64,000 nucleotides of DNA. It comes from Myxococcota bacterium. GTDB taxonomy: Bacteria > Myxococcota_A > UBA9160 > UBA4427. A program made the position numbers and the translations under genes. This document shows, piece by piece, positions 45,071-55,116 of this stretch. The notes under the pieces were generated by a model that was given only the letters and a program-made list of their open reading frames with translations, searched no databases and had not been told where the DNA came from. How positions within the stretch are numbered: position 1 is the stretch's first letter; each line of letters opens with the position of its first letter. The stretch covers positions 1 to 64,000 of the forward strand of contig JASMLK010000058.1 in the NCBI GenBank assembly GCA_030748735.1, written 5' to 3'.

Positions 45071-46115
45071 ATTCCATCATGCCGTAGCCGGTCTGGTCAC
45101 CCATCTCGAACTTCGCCGGGGCTTCGACCAGCCCGAGCATCTTGTCTGCGTCCTTGTTCACGTCCCAGTGGATGTTCTGAAGAACGAGATCACCCTGGTA
45201 CATGCCGTGGCGCCAGTCTTGTTCGAGGCCATACCCGGTGCCGGCCGTCAGGTAGGTTTGCGACAGCGGGGTGCCGCGAATCTCGAGCGGCCCGCCGGGT
45301 GCATCGGGCAAACGAATCACGCCTTCCTGGATGTTCGCCTTGTAGGGAGCCGCCAGGTTGAACTTGTGATCGTGCTCGGGGCGTCCCAGCCATTCGGGTT
45401 CGCGCCCCGGTTCCTTCCAGATGCGAACGGCTTCGTCGGTGGTGCGCGTGCCGTTGTTGTTTTCGTTGATCAGGTAGAGGATTGCGAAGTCGTCGAAGAG
45501 CATGGGGAAGTAGTTCCACATTCCCTCCATCGAAGGCGTGCCCGTATGGATGCCCGCAGGTTCTGCTTCGCCAACCGGGCGAATCCCCCAGGACCGGTCT
45601 CGGCTGCCGATCCACTGGTCGGGGCTGACGGTCCACTCCTCGTCGCCCACGCGTAGACGCCCCTCCCAGCGCCCCATCTGCGCGAAGCGCATGCTGTCGA
45701 AGAGCACGCGCCCCTGCTTGCGGATGTAGTGGCGCGGTTCGAGAAAGGCGTCGTGCTCACCCGACCAGGTGACGTCCATTTCGATCCCGTGCTCGTTCGG
45801 CTCCACGACGACGCGCAGCTTGCGGAGTCCTTCGATCACTTCGATCCGCATCGGGCCGACGGAAATGTCGGCGCGGTCGTCGAGCGTGCGCGAGCCGCGA
45901 AGTACCCGGTGGTCGTCGCCGTGCCGAACCAGCAGGAAGGCGTCCTGTACGCCCAGGGTGGGGTACTGCCCGAGCCCGAAGACGACGAAGAGCTCATCGC
46001 TGCAATTGTGCATGTTGAAGTAGTAGCGATCGTAGAAGTTGCGGTCGCTCGTCGCAGTGAAGCGCATGACGTCCGAGATCTGATGCAGCGGATAGTCGTC
46101 CATTGATGACAGCAT
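45033..46115 (-). CDS. Unknown-function protein B of the same paralogous pair
   Basis: [44 protein letters not shown]...[37 protein letters not shown]; shares the GxRDRSWG motif with the neighbour. Confidence 0.7.
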   Translation of the reverse strand: MLSSMDDYPLHQISDVMRFTATSDRNFYDRYYFNMHNCSDELFVVFGLGQYPTLGVQDAFLLVRHGDDHRVLRGSRTLDDRADISVGPMRIEVIEGLRKLRVVVEPNEHGIEMDVTWSGEHDAFLEPRHYIRKQGRVLFDSMRFAQMGRWEGRLRVGDEEWTVSPDQWIGSRDRSWGIRPVGEAEPAGIHTGTPSMEGMWNYFPMLFDDFAILYLINENNNGTRTTDEAVRIWKEPGREPEWLGRPEHDHKFNLAAPYKANIQEGVIRLPDAPGGPLEIRGTPLSQTYLTAGTGYGLEQDWRHGMYQGDLVLQNIHWDVNKDADKMLGLVEAPAKFEMGDQTGYGMMEFAFFGEYDRYMR

Positions 46116-46169
46116 GGTGTCGTCTCCTCGAGATGGATGGTTTCGGGCCGCGATTCGCTGCCCCTGGTT

Positions 46170-46439
46170 CTATACCGGCCCCGTTTCGAACGAAGAAAGA
46201 TCGTCCTTGGCGGCTCTTTCCTGGTAGACGGCGAAACCGTGGGGCCACTGGGTGACGTTGTGGCCCGACGCGTTTCGATAGTAGTCGCTGGTGTTGCCCT
46301 GCCAGGTCCCGCCCACACGCGGTTCGCGATCGAAGATCAGGAAGTCGTTCTCGCCGCCCTCGAACAGCTGGATCCCGGCACACAGCCCACCGGCGCCTGC
46401 GCCGATGATCGTGAATCGGGTCTTCGTGGGTTGGGACAT
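46170..46439 (-). pseudogene. Flavin monooxygenase remnant with apparent in-frame internal deletion
   Basis: 89 aa: N-terminus TRFTIIGAGAGGLCAGIQLFEGGENDFLIFDREPRVGGTWQGNT joined to C-terminal FMO signature SDYYRNASGHNVTQWPHGFAVYQERAAKDDLSSFE. Confidence 0.7.
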
Positions 46440-46664
46440 GGATCGGGCTCTCCTGTGTTTTCGGTGCGTGGAGCGAGTTCGGTGCGCGCAATCTCGAGAC
46501 CCGCACCGGGCCCGGGGAGGAAGGAGTAGCGGTCGCTCATGCTCCTATTATGGAGCACTTCGCCCCAAGGGTCCGCGACCTGCCGCGAGACGCGAGCCGT
46601 GCGGATCGCAGGCCCATCACGTCCGTGAGGGACTAGTATCCGCCGCATTCAGCGAGGAGTAGCC

Positions 46665-47150
46665 ATGAGCGCGGCGAAGCGGAGCGGCGACCGGCAGGCC
46701 ATCTTCATCACGGGCGGCGCGAGCGGGATCGGACGTGCGGCCGCGCAGCCGTTCTGCCAGCGCGGTTGGTTCGTGGGCGCATACGACATCGACGAAGCCG
46801 GCCTGGTTTCGCTCGAAAGCGAGCTCGGTCCTTCGAATTGTGTGACGCGAAGACTCGATGTCAGCGACAAGGGTGAATACGAGCAGGCGATGGCCGGGTT
46901 TTCCGCCGCCACGCTCGACTACTCCGACGGCGAACGCCCGGGTGTTGCGATGCGTAAGACCGCCACACCCGACGGTCCCATGCGGCTGGTTCAGCCAGAA
47001 GAGGTCGCAGAACTCGTGTGGACGGCCTATGGCTCCGACCGGGTGCACTGGAACATCGCCGAAGAGATGGAAAACGTCGAACGCGGTCGCGCCGGTGGCG
47101 TCGAGGGAATGCGCGACCAGTTCAAGAAGACGATACTCGCCGATGCCTAG
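46665..47150 (+). pseudogene. SDR family oxidoreductase remnant with apparent in-frame internal deletion
   Basis: N-terminus IFITGGASGIGRAAAQPFCQRGWFVGAYDIDEAGLVSLESELG...RLDVSDKGEYEQAMAGFSAAT, then directly MRKTATPDGPMRLVQPEEVAELVWTAYGSDRVHWNIAEEMENVERGRAGG; NNAG and YxxxK regions absent. Confidence 0.68.
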
Positions 47151-47174
47151 CGCCCGGCCTCGAGAGGAACACCG

Positions 47175-48245
47175 TTGCGTGCATACCTGATCGCCATCCT
47201 TCTGCTCATCGCGATCCTCGGCTCCATTGCGGGTTATCGATCCTGGCAGAACGCCGCCGGCTCTGGCGGCCACTTCGGTCCGCCGCCGGTGACGATCGCA
47301 GCGGCGACTGCGGCGGCCGAAGTCTGGAACACCGAACTCGAGGCGGTCGGTACCGTTCGAGCGGTTCGAGGCGTCGAGCTCAGCGTCGAGGTCAGCGGCG
47401 AAGTGATCGCCCTTGCGGTTTCGTCGGCCGACCAGGTCGAAGCCGGCCAACTCTTGCTGACCCTCGACGACAAAGTCGAGCAGGCCAGCAGCGAAAGCCA
47501 GAGCGCCAGCCTGGAACTCGCGCGCCTCATGTACGAACGCGACGACCAACTGCTGAAGCAGAAGTCGATCTCCCAGACCCAGTATGACCGTTCGAAGGCG
47601 GACTACGACCGCGCCGTCGCCCTGCTCGCGGAAACGCGTGCGCGGCTCGAAAACAGACGCATCCACGCGCCGTTCACTGGAACGGTGGGCATCGTTCACG
47701 TGAGCACCGGCGACTATGTCGAGCCGGGTGATCGGATCACGACGCTGCAGGACCTGAGCGAACTCGAGGTCGACTTCACCGTTCCCGCGCGCCACTACCC
47801 GAAACTGCGCCCCGGCCTCAGCATCGAAGTGCGCGCAGCTGCCTTTCCCGGCAAGTCGTTTCCCGCCACGTTGCAGGCGGTGGACACGCGCGTCGACGCC
47901 GGAACGCGCAACTTGTTGCTTCGCGCGAAGCTCGCGGAGGGCAGCGGGTTGCTGCCTGGGATGTTCGCCCAACTCACGATCGACCTCGCGAAGCCGACCG
48001 AACTGCTGACCTTGCCCGAAACCGCCGTGACGTACTCGCTCCATGGCGACACCGTGTTCGTCATCGAAGGGGAAGGGGACGAACTGGTGGCCAGCCCGCG
48101 GGTCGTGCGTACGGGTGATTCGCGAGAGGGTCGTATCGCCATTCTCGATGGCCTGCGCGAAGGGGAACGCGTGGCATCGGTTGGCCAGAACAAGCTCTAT
48201 CGCGGCGCGAAGGTCGTGATCGACCCGGCGGTGCAGCTCGAATGA
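47175..48245 (+). CDS. RND efflux periplasmic adaptor (membrane fusion protein)
   Basis: EAVGTVRAVRGVELSVEVSGEVIALAVSSADQVEAGQLLLTLDDKVEQASSESQSASLELARLMYERDDQLLKQKSISQTQYDRSKADYDRAVALLAETRARLENRRIHAPFTGTVGIVHVSTGDYVEPGDRIT. Confidence 0.95.
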   Translation: MRAYLIAILLLIAILGSIAGYRSWQNAAGSGGHFGPPPVTIAAATAAAEVWNTELEAVGTVRAVRGVELSVEVSGEVIALAVSSADQVEAGQLLLTLDDKVEQASSESQSASLELARLMYERDDQLLKQKSISQTQYDRSKADYDRAVALLAETRARLENRRIHAPFTGTVGIVHVSTGDYVEPGDRITTLQDLSELEVDFTVPARHYPKLRPGLSIEVRAAAFPGKSFPATLQAVDTRVDAGTRNLLLRAKLAEGSGLLPGMFAQLTIDLAKPTELLTLPETAVTYSLHGDTVFVIEGEGDELVASPRVVRTGDSREGRIAILDGLREGERVASVGQNKLYRGAKVVIDPAVQLE

Positions 48246-51200
48246 GGTTCACGGATCTCTTCATTCGGCGCCCGGTGCTTGCGATCGTCGTGAGCGCGCT
48301 TCTGCTGCTACTGGGAACGGCTTCCGCCTTTCGCGTGGGTGTGCGCGAATTTCCCGAACTCGAGCGCAGCGTGATCAACGTGCGGACGACCTACCGGGGG
48401 GCCAGCGCGCGCACCGTGCAGGGGTTCGTCACGAATCCGCTGCAGCTGAGCATCGCCGGTGCGCGCGGCATCGAGTACATGACGTCGACCAGCAACCCCG
48501 GGCGCTCCGAGATCAAGGTGCACGCACGACTCGGTGAGAACAGCAGCGATGTCTTGTCGGAGGTCATCGCAAAGGTGCGTGAGGCGCGCGGCGATCTCCC
48601 GCGCGAAATCGAAAGCCCCGTCGTTTCCACCACGACGAGCGGCGACGCGCTGATGTACGTCGCCTTCTACAGCGAGCAGATGGCGATCGCCCAGGTGACC
48701 GACTACCTCGCCCGCAACGTGCAGCCGGAACTCGCGACCCTTCCCGGCGTGGGGAAGGCGCGTATCCTCGGTGGCAAGTTCCTCGCGATGCGGATCTGGC
48801 TGGATCCCGTGCGCATGGCCGCCTATGGCGTCACGACGCAGGACGTCAATGGCGCGATCCGTCGCGACAACTACATCGCTACGGCGGGCTCCACCGAGGG
48901 CGAGTTCGTTCGGGCCACCGTCGATGCCCGAACGGACATGCAAACCCCCGAGGCTTTCGAGCAACTCATCGTTCGCCAGGTGGGGGAGGAGCGTGTCCGC
49001 CTGGGCGACGTCTCGACGGTCGAGTTGTCCGAAGAGAACACGCAGTTCAGTTCTTTCTCGAGCGGTCGCGATGCCGTCTTTGTTTCCATTACCCCTACGC
49101 CGGACGCCAACCCCCTCGAGGTCGCCAACGCGGTGAAGGCAGCGTTGCCGCGGATCGAGGCCGCGCTGCCCGCGGACCTGGAGTTGTTGCTCGACTGGGA
49201 CGGTTCGATCCCGATCGACGCGGCGCTCGAAGAGGTCGTGACCACGCTGCTCGAGGCCGGGGCCATCGTGATCCTCGTGATCTACCTCTTCCTCGGTTCT
49301 TTGCGCGTGGTGCTGGTGCCCCTGGTTGCGATTCCATTGTCACTGATCGGCGTGGTCTTCCTGATCCTCACCATGGGCTTCTCGCTCAACCTGCTGACCC
49401 TGCTCGCGATGGTGATTGCGATCGGCCTCGTCGTGGACGACGCGATCGTGGTGGTGGAAAACGTCCACCGGCACATCGAAGAAGGCGCGTCGCCCATGCA
49501 GGCGGCGATTACCGGTGCGCGCGAAGTGGCGCTGCCCGTGATCGCCATGACGTTGACGCTGGCCGCGGTGTACGCGCCGATCGCCTTCATCGGTGGCCTC
49601 ACCGGCGCGCTCTTCAGCGAGTTCGCCCTGACGCTCGCTGGTGCCGTACTCGTTTCGGGCGTCGTCGCACTCACGCTGAGCCCGATGATGTGCTCCCGTG
49701 TGCTGAGCGACCTCGACCACCAGGGGCGCTTCGCCAATTGGCTCGACCGTCGCTTCGAGATGTTGATCGAGCGCTATCAGCTCGTGCTGGGGCACTGCCT
49801 GAACAACCGGGGTGCGGTGCTTCTCTTTACAAGCGGGATCCTGGTCAGCCTTCCGGTCCTGTTCACGGCCGGTGAACGCGAACTCGCACCCGCCGAGGAC
49901 TCGGGCAGCCTGTTCGTCGTCGCGAGCCCACCGAAGTACGCCAACCTGCAGTACATCAACCACTTCCTCGACGAGGTCGTGAAGATCTGGAAGGCGGAGA
50001 TCCCCGAAGTCGACCATTCCTGGCAGGTGAGTTCGCCGAGTTTCAACATCGGCGGGCTCGTGTTCGACCATTGGGACGAGCGCGAGCGAAGTCAGCAGGA
50101 GATCCAGGCCCAGCTTCAGCGGCGGCTTTCGAGCGTCAGCGGGATGGAGTTGTTCAGCTTCGGGTCGTCGCCTCTGCCTGGCTCGGACGCCGGCCTGCCG
50201 GTGAGCTTCGTGGTTGCTTCGACGGCCAGCTATCAGGAGGTGCTGGACGTCGGGAACCAGTTGCTCCAGAAGGCACGCGAGTCGGGTTTGTTCATTTTCG
50301 TGACCCAGAGCCTCGATTTCAATCGCCCCGAGATCTCCGTGCAGATCGATCGCGAACGCGCGGCTCGGCTCGGGATCTCGATGCAGGCGATCGGCGACAC
50401 GCTGGGTGTCATGCTCGGTGAGGCCGAGGTCAATCGCTTCACCCTGGCCGGCCGCAGCTACAAGGTGATCCCGCAGGCGGCGCGCGGCTTCCGCCTCACC
50501 AAGAGCGAACTCGAAAAGTACTACCTGCGCACGGTGAGCGACGACCTGGTGCCGCTGTCGACCGTGATATCCCTCGACTCACGCGTCGAACCCAACGAGT
50601 TGACGCAGTACCAGCAGCTGAACGCGACCACGATCAAGGGCATGATGAGGCCGCCCAACAGTCTGGGGACCGGCCTGGCCTTCCTGAAGGAAGAACTCGC
50701 CCGCATCGCACCCCCGAGCTTCCGCGATGGTTACACCGGTGGGTCGCGTCGCTTCGTTCAGGAAACCGCGTCGTTTCCGGTGCTCTTCACGCTCTCGCTG
50801 CTGCTCATCTTCCTCGTGCTGGCGGCGCAGTTCAATAGCTTTCGCGATCCCATCGTGGTGCTCGTGACGGTGCCGCTTTCGATCTTCGGGGCCACCGTGC
50901 CCATCGCCCTCGGCTTCGCGACCCTCAACATCTACACACAGATCGGTCTGCTGACCCTGATCGGTTTGATCAGCAAGCACGGCATCCTGATCGTCGAGTT
51001 TGCCAACCAGCTGGGGAGGACGGGGCTCGAGCGGCGGGAGGCGGTGCTGCAATCCGCGGCCTTGCGGTTGCGCCCCATCCTGATGACCACCTTCGCCACC
51101 GTACTCGGGGTCTGGCCCTTGTTGGTCGCGGCGGGGGCGGGCGCCAACAGCCGCTTCAGCATCGGCCTGATGATCACGGCCGGGATGCTCGTCGGCACGC

Positions 51201-51313
51201 TCTTTACCCTGTTCGTCGTGCCTGTGTTCTATCTACCTTTCTTGCGTCGGTTCACCCCCGGCGAGTCGAACGAACCTGCCGCTGTCCACGCCGCGCTCCC
51301 CGACGTGTCTTGA
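48242..51313 (+). CDS. HAE1-type RND multidrug efflux permease
   Basis: 1023 aa: MRFTDLFIRRPVLAIVVSALLLLLGTASAFRVGVREFPELE...VDDAIVVVENVHRHIEEG...RLRPILMTTFATVLGVWPLL; 4-bp overlap with the adaptor gene. Confidence 0.97.
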   Translation: MRFTDLFIRRPVLAIVVSALLLLLGTASAFRVGVREFPELERSVINVRTTYRGASARTVQGFVTNPLQLSIAGARGIEYMTSTSNPGRSEIKVHARLGENSSDVLSEVIAKVREARGDLPREIESPVVSTTTSGDALMYVAFYSEQMAIAQVTDYLARNVQPELATLPGVGKARILGGKFLAMRIWLDPVRMAAYGVTTQDVNGAIRRDNYIATAGSTEGEFVRATVDARTDMQTPEAFEQLIVRQVGEERVRLGDVSTVELSEENTQFSSFSSGRDAVFVSITPTPDANPLEVANAVKAALPRIEAALPADLELLLDWDGSIPIDAALEEVVTTLLEAGAIVILVIYLFLGSLRVVLVPLVAIPLSLIGVVFLILTMGFSLNLLTLLAMVIAIGLVVDDAIVVVENVHRHIEEGASPMQAAITGAREVALPVIAMTLTLAAVYAPIAFIGGLTGALFSEFALTLAGAVLVSGVVALTLSPMMCSRVLSDLDHQGRFANWLDRRFEMLIERYQLVLGHCLNNRGAVLLFTSGILVSLPVLFTAGERELAPAEDSGSLFVVASPPKYANLQYINHFLDEVVKIWKAEIPEVDHSWQVSSPSFNIGGLVFDHWDERERSQQEIQAQLQRRLSSVSGMELFSFGSSPLPGSDAGLPVSFVVASTASYQEVLDVGNQLLQKARESGLFIFVTQSLDFNRPEISVQIDRERAARLGISMQAIGDTLGVMLGEAEVNRFTLAGRSYKVIPQAARGFRLTKSELEKYYLRTVSDDLVPLSTVISLDSRVEPNELTQYQQLNATTIKGMMRPPNSLGTGLAFLKEELARIAPPSFRDGYTGGSRRFVQETASFPVLFTLSLLLIFLVLAAQFNSFRDPIVVLVTVPLSIFGATVPIALGFATLNIYTQIGLLTLIGLISKHGILIVEFANQLGRTGLERREAVLQSAALRLRPILMTTFATVLGVWPLLVAAGAGANSRFSIGLMITAGMLVGTLFTLFVVPVFYLPFLRRFTPGESNEPAAVHAALPDVS

Positions 51314-51360
51314 CAGCACTTCGCTGACAGCTCTTCCAGCTGCGAAAGTTCAACTACCCC

Positions 51361-53757
51361 GTGCACGCCCGAATCGAAGCGCTTCTCGAGACCTTGGGAC
51401 ATTTCGTCTATCGCCGGGCGTGGTGGATCCTCGTCCTGGCGCTGGCGGTGACTGTTGGTGTGGGCACGCAGCTGAAGCACTTCTACATAGATGCGTCTCT
51501 CGAGGGCTTCTTTCGCAAGGATGACCCCGTTCGCGTCCTCTACGACGAGTTTCGCGAGCAGTACGGTCGCGACACTTTCATCCTGATCGCACTCGAGCCA
51601 GGTACCTCGATCTTCGAGCGCGAGTTCCTCGAAACACTTCGCGAGTTGCACGAGCGGCTCGAGAACGAAGTTCCCCTGGTCGTCGAAGCGACGAGTCTGG
51701 TGAACGCCCGCGTGACCCGTGGCGTGGGGGACGAGCTGGTCGTCGGCGAGTTGATGGAAGACTGGCCCGAAGACGACGCGGCGATCCGGACCATCGAAGA
51801 ACAGGCGCGCGCCAACCCGCTCTACGAAAAGAACCTGATCTCTGGCGACGGCCGGTGGACCACGATCATGCTCGAACTCGAGGTCTATTCTCAACTCGGG
51901 GAAGTGACGGATGCACTCGAAGGCTTCGAGCCGGGTTCAGAAAGCGAAGGAGAGCCACCCGAGTACCTGACCGGCGCAGAAGAGAGCGAGGTGATCGCTA
52001 CGGTGTTCGCGATGCTCGACGAGTACCGTGGTGAAGGGCTGCGCATCGAAGTGGCCGGTACGCCCGTGCTCACGGATCAGTTTTCGCTGTTGATGCAGCG
52101 GGACATGGGGCGCTTCACCGTGATGGCGCTGCTCATCATCGTCGTCAGCCTGGCCACGCTCTTTCGCCGCTTCGGAGCGGTCTTCTTGCCGCTCGTCACC
52201 GTGATCTGCGCAGTCATCGTCACGATGTCGATCATGGCTGCGACGGGGACGCCGCTCACATCGCCCACGCAGATCATCCCGACGTTCCTGCTCGCCGTAG
52301 GGGTCGGGGGTTCCGTGCACATCATGACGATCTACTACCAGGCGCGGCGCCAGGGGCTTTCGAAGGAAGACGCGCTGGCGCACTCGCTCGGCCATTCCGG
52401 GCTTGCCGTCATCATGACGAGCCTGACCACAGCCGGTGGGTTGCTTTCCTTCATCGCGGCGGAGCTACTCCCGATCGGGCACTTCGGCGTTTTCGCACCC
52501 GTTGGCGTGATGGTGGCGCTCTTCTTCTCGCTCACGATGTTGCCCGCACTGGTTGCGGTTTCGCCTGGCCGGCGGCAGGGGCAGGGCGAGGCCAAACCAC
52601 TCTTCTTTACCCAGCAGTTGTTGGTCGATGTCGGTGTGTTCTCGGCGCGTCACAGCACAGCGATCCTGGTGGTTACGTCCCTGATCGTGGCCGCGGCTCT
52701 CTACGGAACCACCATGCTCCGCGTTGCACACAGTCCCTTCGATTGGTTCCCCGACGGCGACGCGACCCGGATCGGCATGGAAACCATGGACACCAACATG
52801 GGGGGCATGGGGAACATCGAGCTGATGGTCGACACGGGCGAGGTCAACGGCTTTCATGACCCCGCCTTTCTCGCGCAGGTCGATGTCCTGCGCGACTACG
52901 TCTACACCCTCGACGTGAACGACGTGCAGGCCGGTAAGGTTCTCTCGCTGACCGACGTGCTGAAGGAAACCCACCGCGCCCTCAACGAGAACCGCAGCGA
53001 CTTCTATCTGATTCCCACAGATCGCAACCTCGTCGCGCAGGAGTTGTTGCTCTTCGAGAATGCCGGGAGTGACGACGTCGAAGACCTCGTCGATTCGACG
53101 TTTCAGAGCGGACGTATCTCGGTGCGCGTACCCATCGGCGATGCGGTGGCGTATCCGCCGTTCATCAGCGCAGTGGTCGAAGGCGCAGAGCGGCTCTTCG
53201 GCCCGAACGTGGAGGTCCGGGCTTCGGGCATCGTGCACGTGATTGGCGCGACCATGACGGCCGTGCTCGAAACCATGCTGCGCAGCTACGGGATGGCACT
53301 TGCGATCATCACGCCGTTGATGGTGTTGCTGATCGGGAAGGTGCGGGTCGGCCTGCTGGCCATGATCCCGAACCTGACGCCGGTGCTGCTGGCCCTCGGC
53401 ATCATGGGCTGGGCCGATATCCCCCTCGACGCCTTCACGCTTCTCGTTGGAAGCATCGCCATGGGCCTCGCGGTCGACGACACCATCCACTTCATGCACA
53501 ACTTCCGTCGCTACTTCGACGAGGCCGCAAACGTCGAGGTCGCCGTGCGCAAGACCCTCGAAACGACCGGCCAGGCGCTCCTCTTTACGAGCATCGTCCT
53601 GTCTCTCGGCTTCGCGATCTACACCCAGGCCTACCTCACCAACCTCTTCTACTTCGGGTTGCTCACTTCGCTGACGATCGTGTTTGCCTTTCTTGCCGAC
53701 ATCGTTCTCGCCCCCGCGCTGCTCGTGAAGGTCTTTTCGGCCGAGAAGACCGCGTGA
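51361..53757 (+). CDS. MMPL/RND superfamily exporter (hydrophobe/lipid transporter type)
   Basis: 798 aa; IDASLEGFFRKDDPVRVLYDEFREQYGRDTFILIAL...GVGGSVHIMTIYYQARRQGLSKEDALAHSLGHSGLAVIMTSLTTAGGLLSF...GLAVDDTIHFMHNFRRYFDEA. Confidence 0.93.
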   Translation: MHARIEALLETLGHFVYRRAWWILVLALAVTVGVGTQLKHFYIDASLEGFFRKDDPVRVLYDEFREQYGRDTFILIALEPGTSIFEREFLETLRELHERLENEVPLVVEATSLVNARVTRGVGDELVVGELMEDWPEDDAAIRTIEEQARANPLYEKNLISGDGRWTTIMLELEVYSQLGEVTDALEGFEPGSESEGEPPEYLTGAEESEVIATVFAMLDEYRGEGLRIEVAGTPVLTDQFSLLMQRDMGRFTVMALLIIVVSLATLFRRFGAVFLPLVTVICAVIVTMSIMAATGTPLTSPTQIIPTFLLAVGVGGSVHIMTIYYQARRQGLSKEDALAHSLGHSGLAVIMTSLTTAGGLLSFIAAELLPIGHFGVFAPVGVMVALFFSLTMLPALVAVSPGRRQGQGEAKPLFFTQQLLVDVGVFSARHSTAILVVTSLIVAAALYGTTMLRVAHSPFDWFPDGDATRIGMETMDTNMGGMGNIELMVDTGEVNGFHDPAFLAQVDVLRDYVYTLDVNDVQAGKVLSLTDVLKETHRALNENRSDFYLIPTDRNLVAQELLLFENAGSDDVEDLVDSTFQSGRISVRVPIGDAVAYPPFISAVVEGAERLFGPNVEVRASGIVHVIGATMTAVLETMLRSYGMALAIITPLMVLLIGKVRVGLLAMIPNLTPVLLALGIMGWADIPLDAFTLLVGSIAMGLAVDDTIHFMHNFRRYFDEAANVEVAVRKTLETTGQALLFTSIVLSLGFAIYTQAYLTNLFYFGLLTSLTIVFAFLADIVLAPALLVKVFSAEKTA

Positions 53758-53890
53758 TCTTCGTCGGCGGGTTGGTGGACGGATCGAGCACGCAGATGCC
53801 ACCGACATGGCCCCACGTCTTGCCCGTGTCCATCGCGAGGAAGATGGCGTCACTTGCCGAAAGTTGGGTGACCTTGTGTTTGCGTTCCAT
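53757..53890 (-). pseudogene. N-terminal remnant of a wax ester synthase/diacylglycerol acyltransferase (WS/DGAT)-like gene
   Basis: MERKHKVTQLSASDAIFLAMDTGKTWGHVGGICVLDPSTNPPTKIT resembles the WS/DGAT start (xLsxxDaxFLxxExxxxxMHVGgxxxxd); the sequence then runs into the antisense of the RND gene end. Confidence 0.55.
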
Positions 53891-54086
53891 CGCCTGACCG
53901 AGCCTCCGGTTGGGGGGAGTGTCAGAATAGCGAGGGGGCGCGAGTTGCTCGATCCGCGAGCAGGGGCGATGCTGCACATGCGGGCGTCCGAACGGCCTGT
54001 CGAGCAGATCAGGAGCGAGTGCCCAGAATGCGTCCGAATCCACCGCGCGTTGTCGTCATGGCTTTCGGGCTGCCGACCGGCGAGGG

Positions 54087-55085
54087 GTGCCCGTGGACCC
54101 GGTGAGCCAGGGAGCGCTGGGGGCGGCTGCGGCCCTGATCGTGGCCAGGCCCGAGCATGCGCGCCCGGTCGCGTTGTTGGGCGCGCTTTCAGGCATGGCG
54201 CCGGACCTCGACGTCTTCATCCAGTCGCCGCGCGACCCCTTGTTCTTTCTCGAGTACCACCGGCAGTTCAGCCACGCCCTGGTCTTCATTCCCGTTGGTG
54301 CGTTGCTCTGCGCCCTGCTGGCCAGCCCACTGTTGCGTGGCAGGCTGTCGATTCGTGAGGTTTATCGAGCCTGCCTCCTCGGCTACGGGAGTCACGGTTT
54401 GCTGGACGCCTGTACGTCCTATGGCACGCAGCTGCTGTGGCCGTTCTCGGACCTGCGCATTGCCTGGAACAACGTGTCGGTGGTCGATCCGCTCTTCACG
54501 GTTCCTTTGTTGATCGGCATCGTCGTTGCTTCGATGCGAAAGACGCCGCGGTTCGCGCAAGTTGCGGCGGTCTGGGCCGTGGCCTACCTGCTCGTTGGCG
54601 CTGCGCAACGCGAGCGTGCCGAGATGGTGGGGGGTGAAATTGCGTCGAGTCGTGGGCATCAACCGATCGAGTTGGTTGCGAAGCCTGCGTTCGGGAGTCT
54701 GCTGCTCTGGAAGACCATCTATGAATACGAAGACCGCTACTACGTCGACGCCGTACGGTTGGGCTTGAGCGCCAGATCGTTTCCGGGACAGAGCACGAGT
54801 AAACTGGATCCACGCCGCGACCTGCGTTGGCTTTCGCCAGGGAGCCAGCAAGCTCGCGACATCGAACGCTTTCGTTGGTATTCGAGCGGGTATCTGGCCC
54901 TCGACCCCGCAAGCAGAAACCGCATCATCGACGTCCGCTATTCGATGGTGCCGGTTCGCATCGAGGCGTTGTGGGGGATCGTGCTGAACAGGGGGGCAGC
55001 CCGCGATGCCCACGCCGGCTTCTTCACTTCGCGAAAGCCGAGCGCAGAACATCGGAAAGAAACGCTGCGGCTCTTCTTCGACTAG
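54087..55085 (+). CDS. YdjM-like membrane metal-dependent hydrolase
   Basis: PVDPVSQGALGAAAALIVARPEHARPVALLGALSGMAPDLDVFIQSPRDPLFFLEYHRQFSHALVFIPVGALLCALL...GYGSHGLLDACTSYGTQLLWPFSDLRIAWNNVSVVDPLFT. Confidence 0.87.
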   Translation: MPVDPVSQGALGAAAALIVARPEHARPVALLGALSGMAPDLDVFIQSPRDPLFFLEYHRQFSHALVFIPVGALLCALLASPLLRGRLSIREVYRACLLGYGSHGLLDACTSYGTQLLWPFSDLRIAWNNVSVVDPLFTVPLLIGIVVASMRKTPRFAQVAAVWAVAYLLVGAAQRERAEMVGGEIASSRGHQPIELVAKPAFGSLLLWKTIYEYEDRYYVDAVRLGLSARSFPGQSTSKLDPRRDLRWLSPGSQQARDIERFRWYSSGYLALDPASRNRIIDVRYSMVPVRIEALWGIVLNRGAARDAHAGFFTSRKPSAEHRKETLRLFFD

Positions 55086-55116
55086 CAGGTCGTTGCGACA
55101 GACTGGAGTGCAACGA

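Noticed and set aside
46617-48044. 475-aa minus-strand ORF over the SDR remnant and RND adaptor
   Set aside because: Shadow ORF; the plus-strand adaptor is unambiguous.
52465-53979. 504-aa minus-strand ORF across the first MMPL gene
   Set aside because: Antisense shadow ORF; only a short unrelated WS/DGAT-like N-terminus near 53757-53890, in a different start context, is credible.
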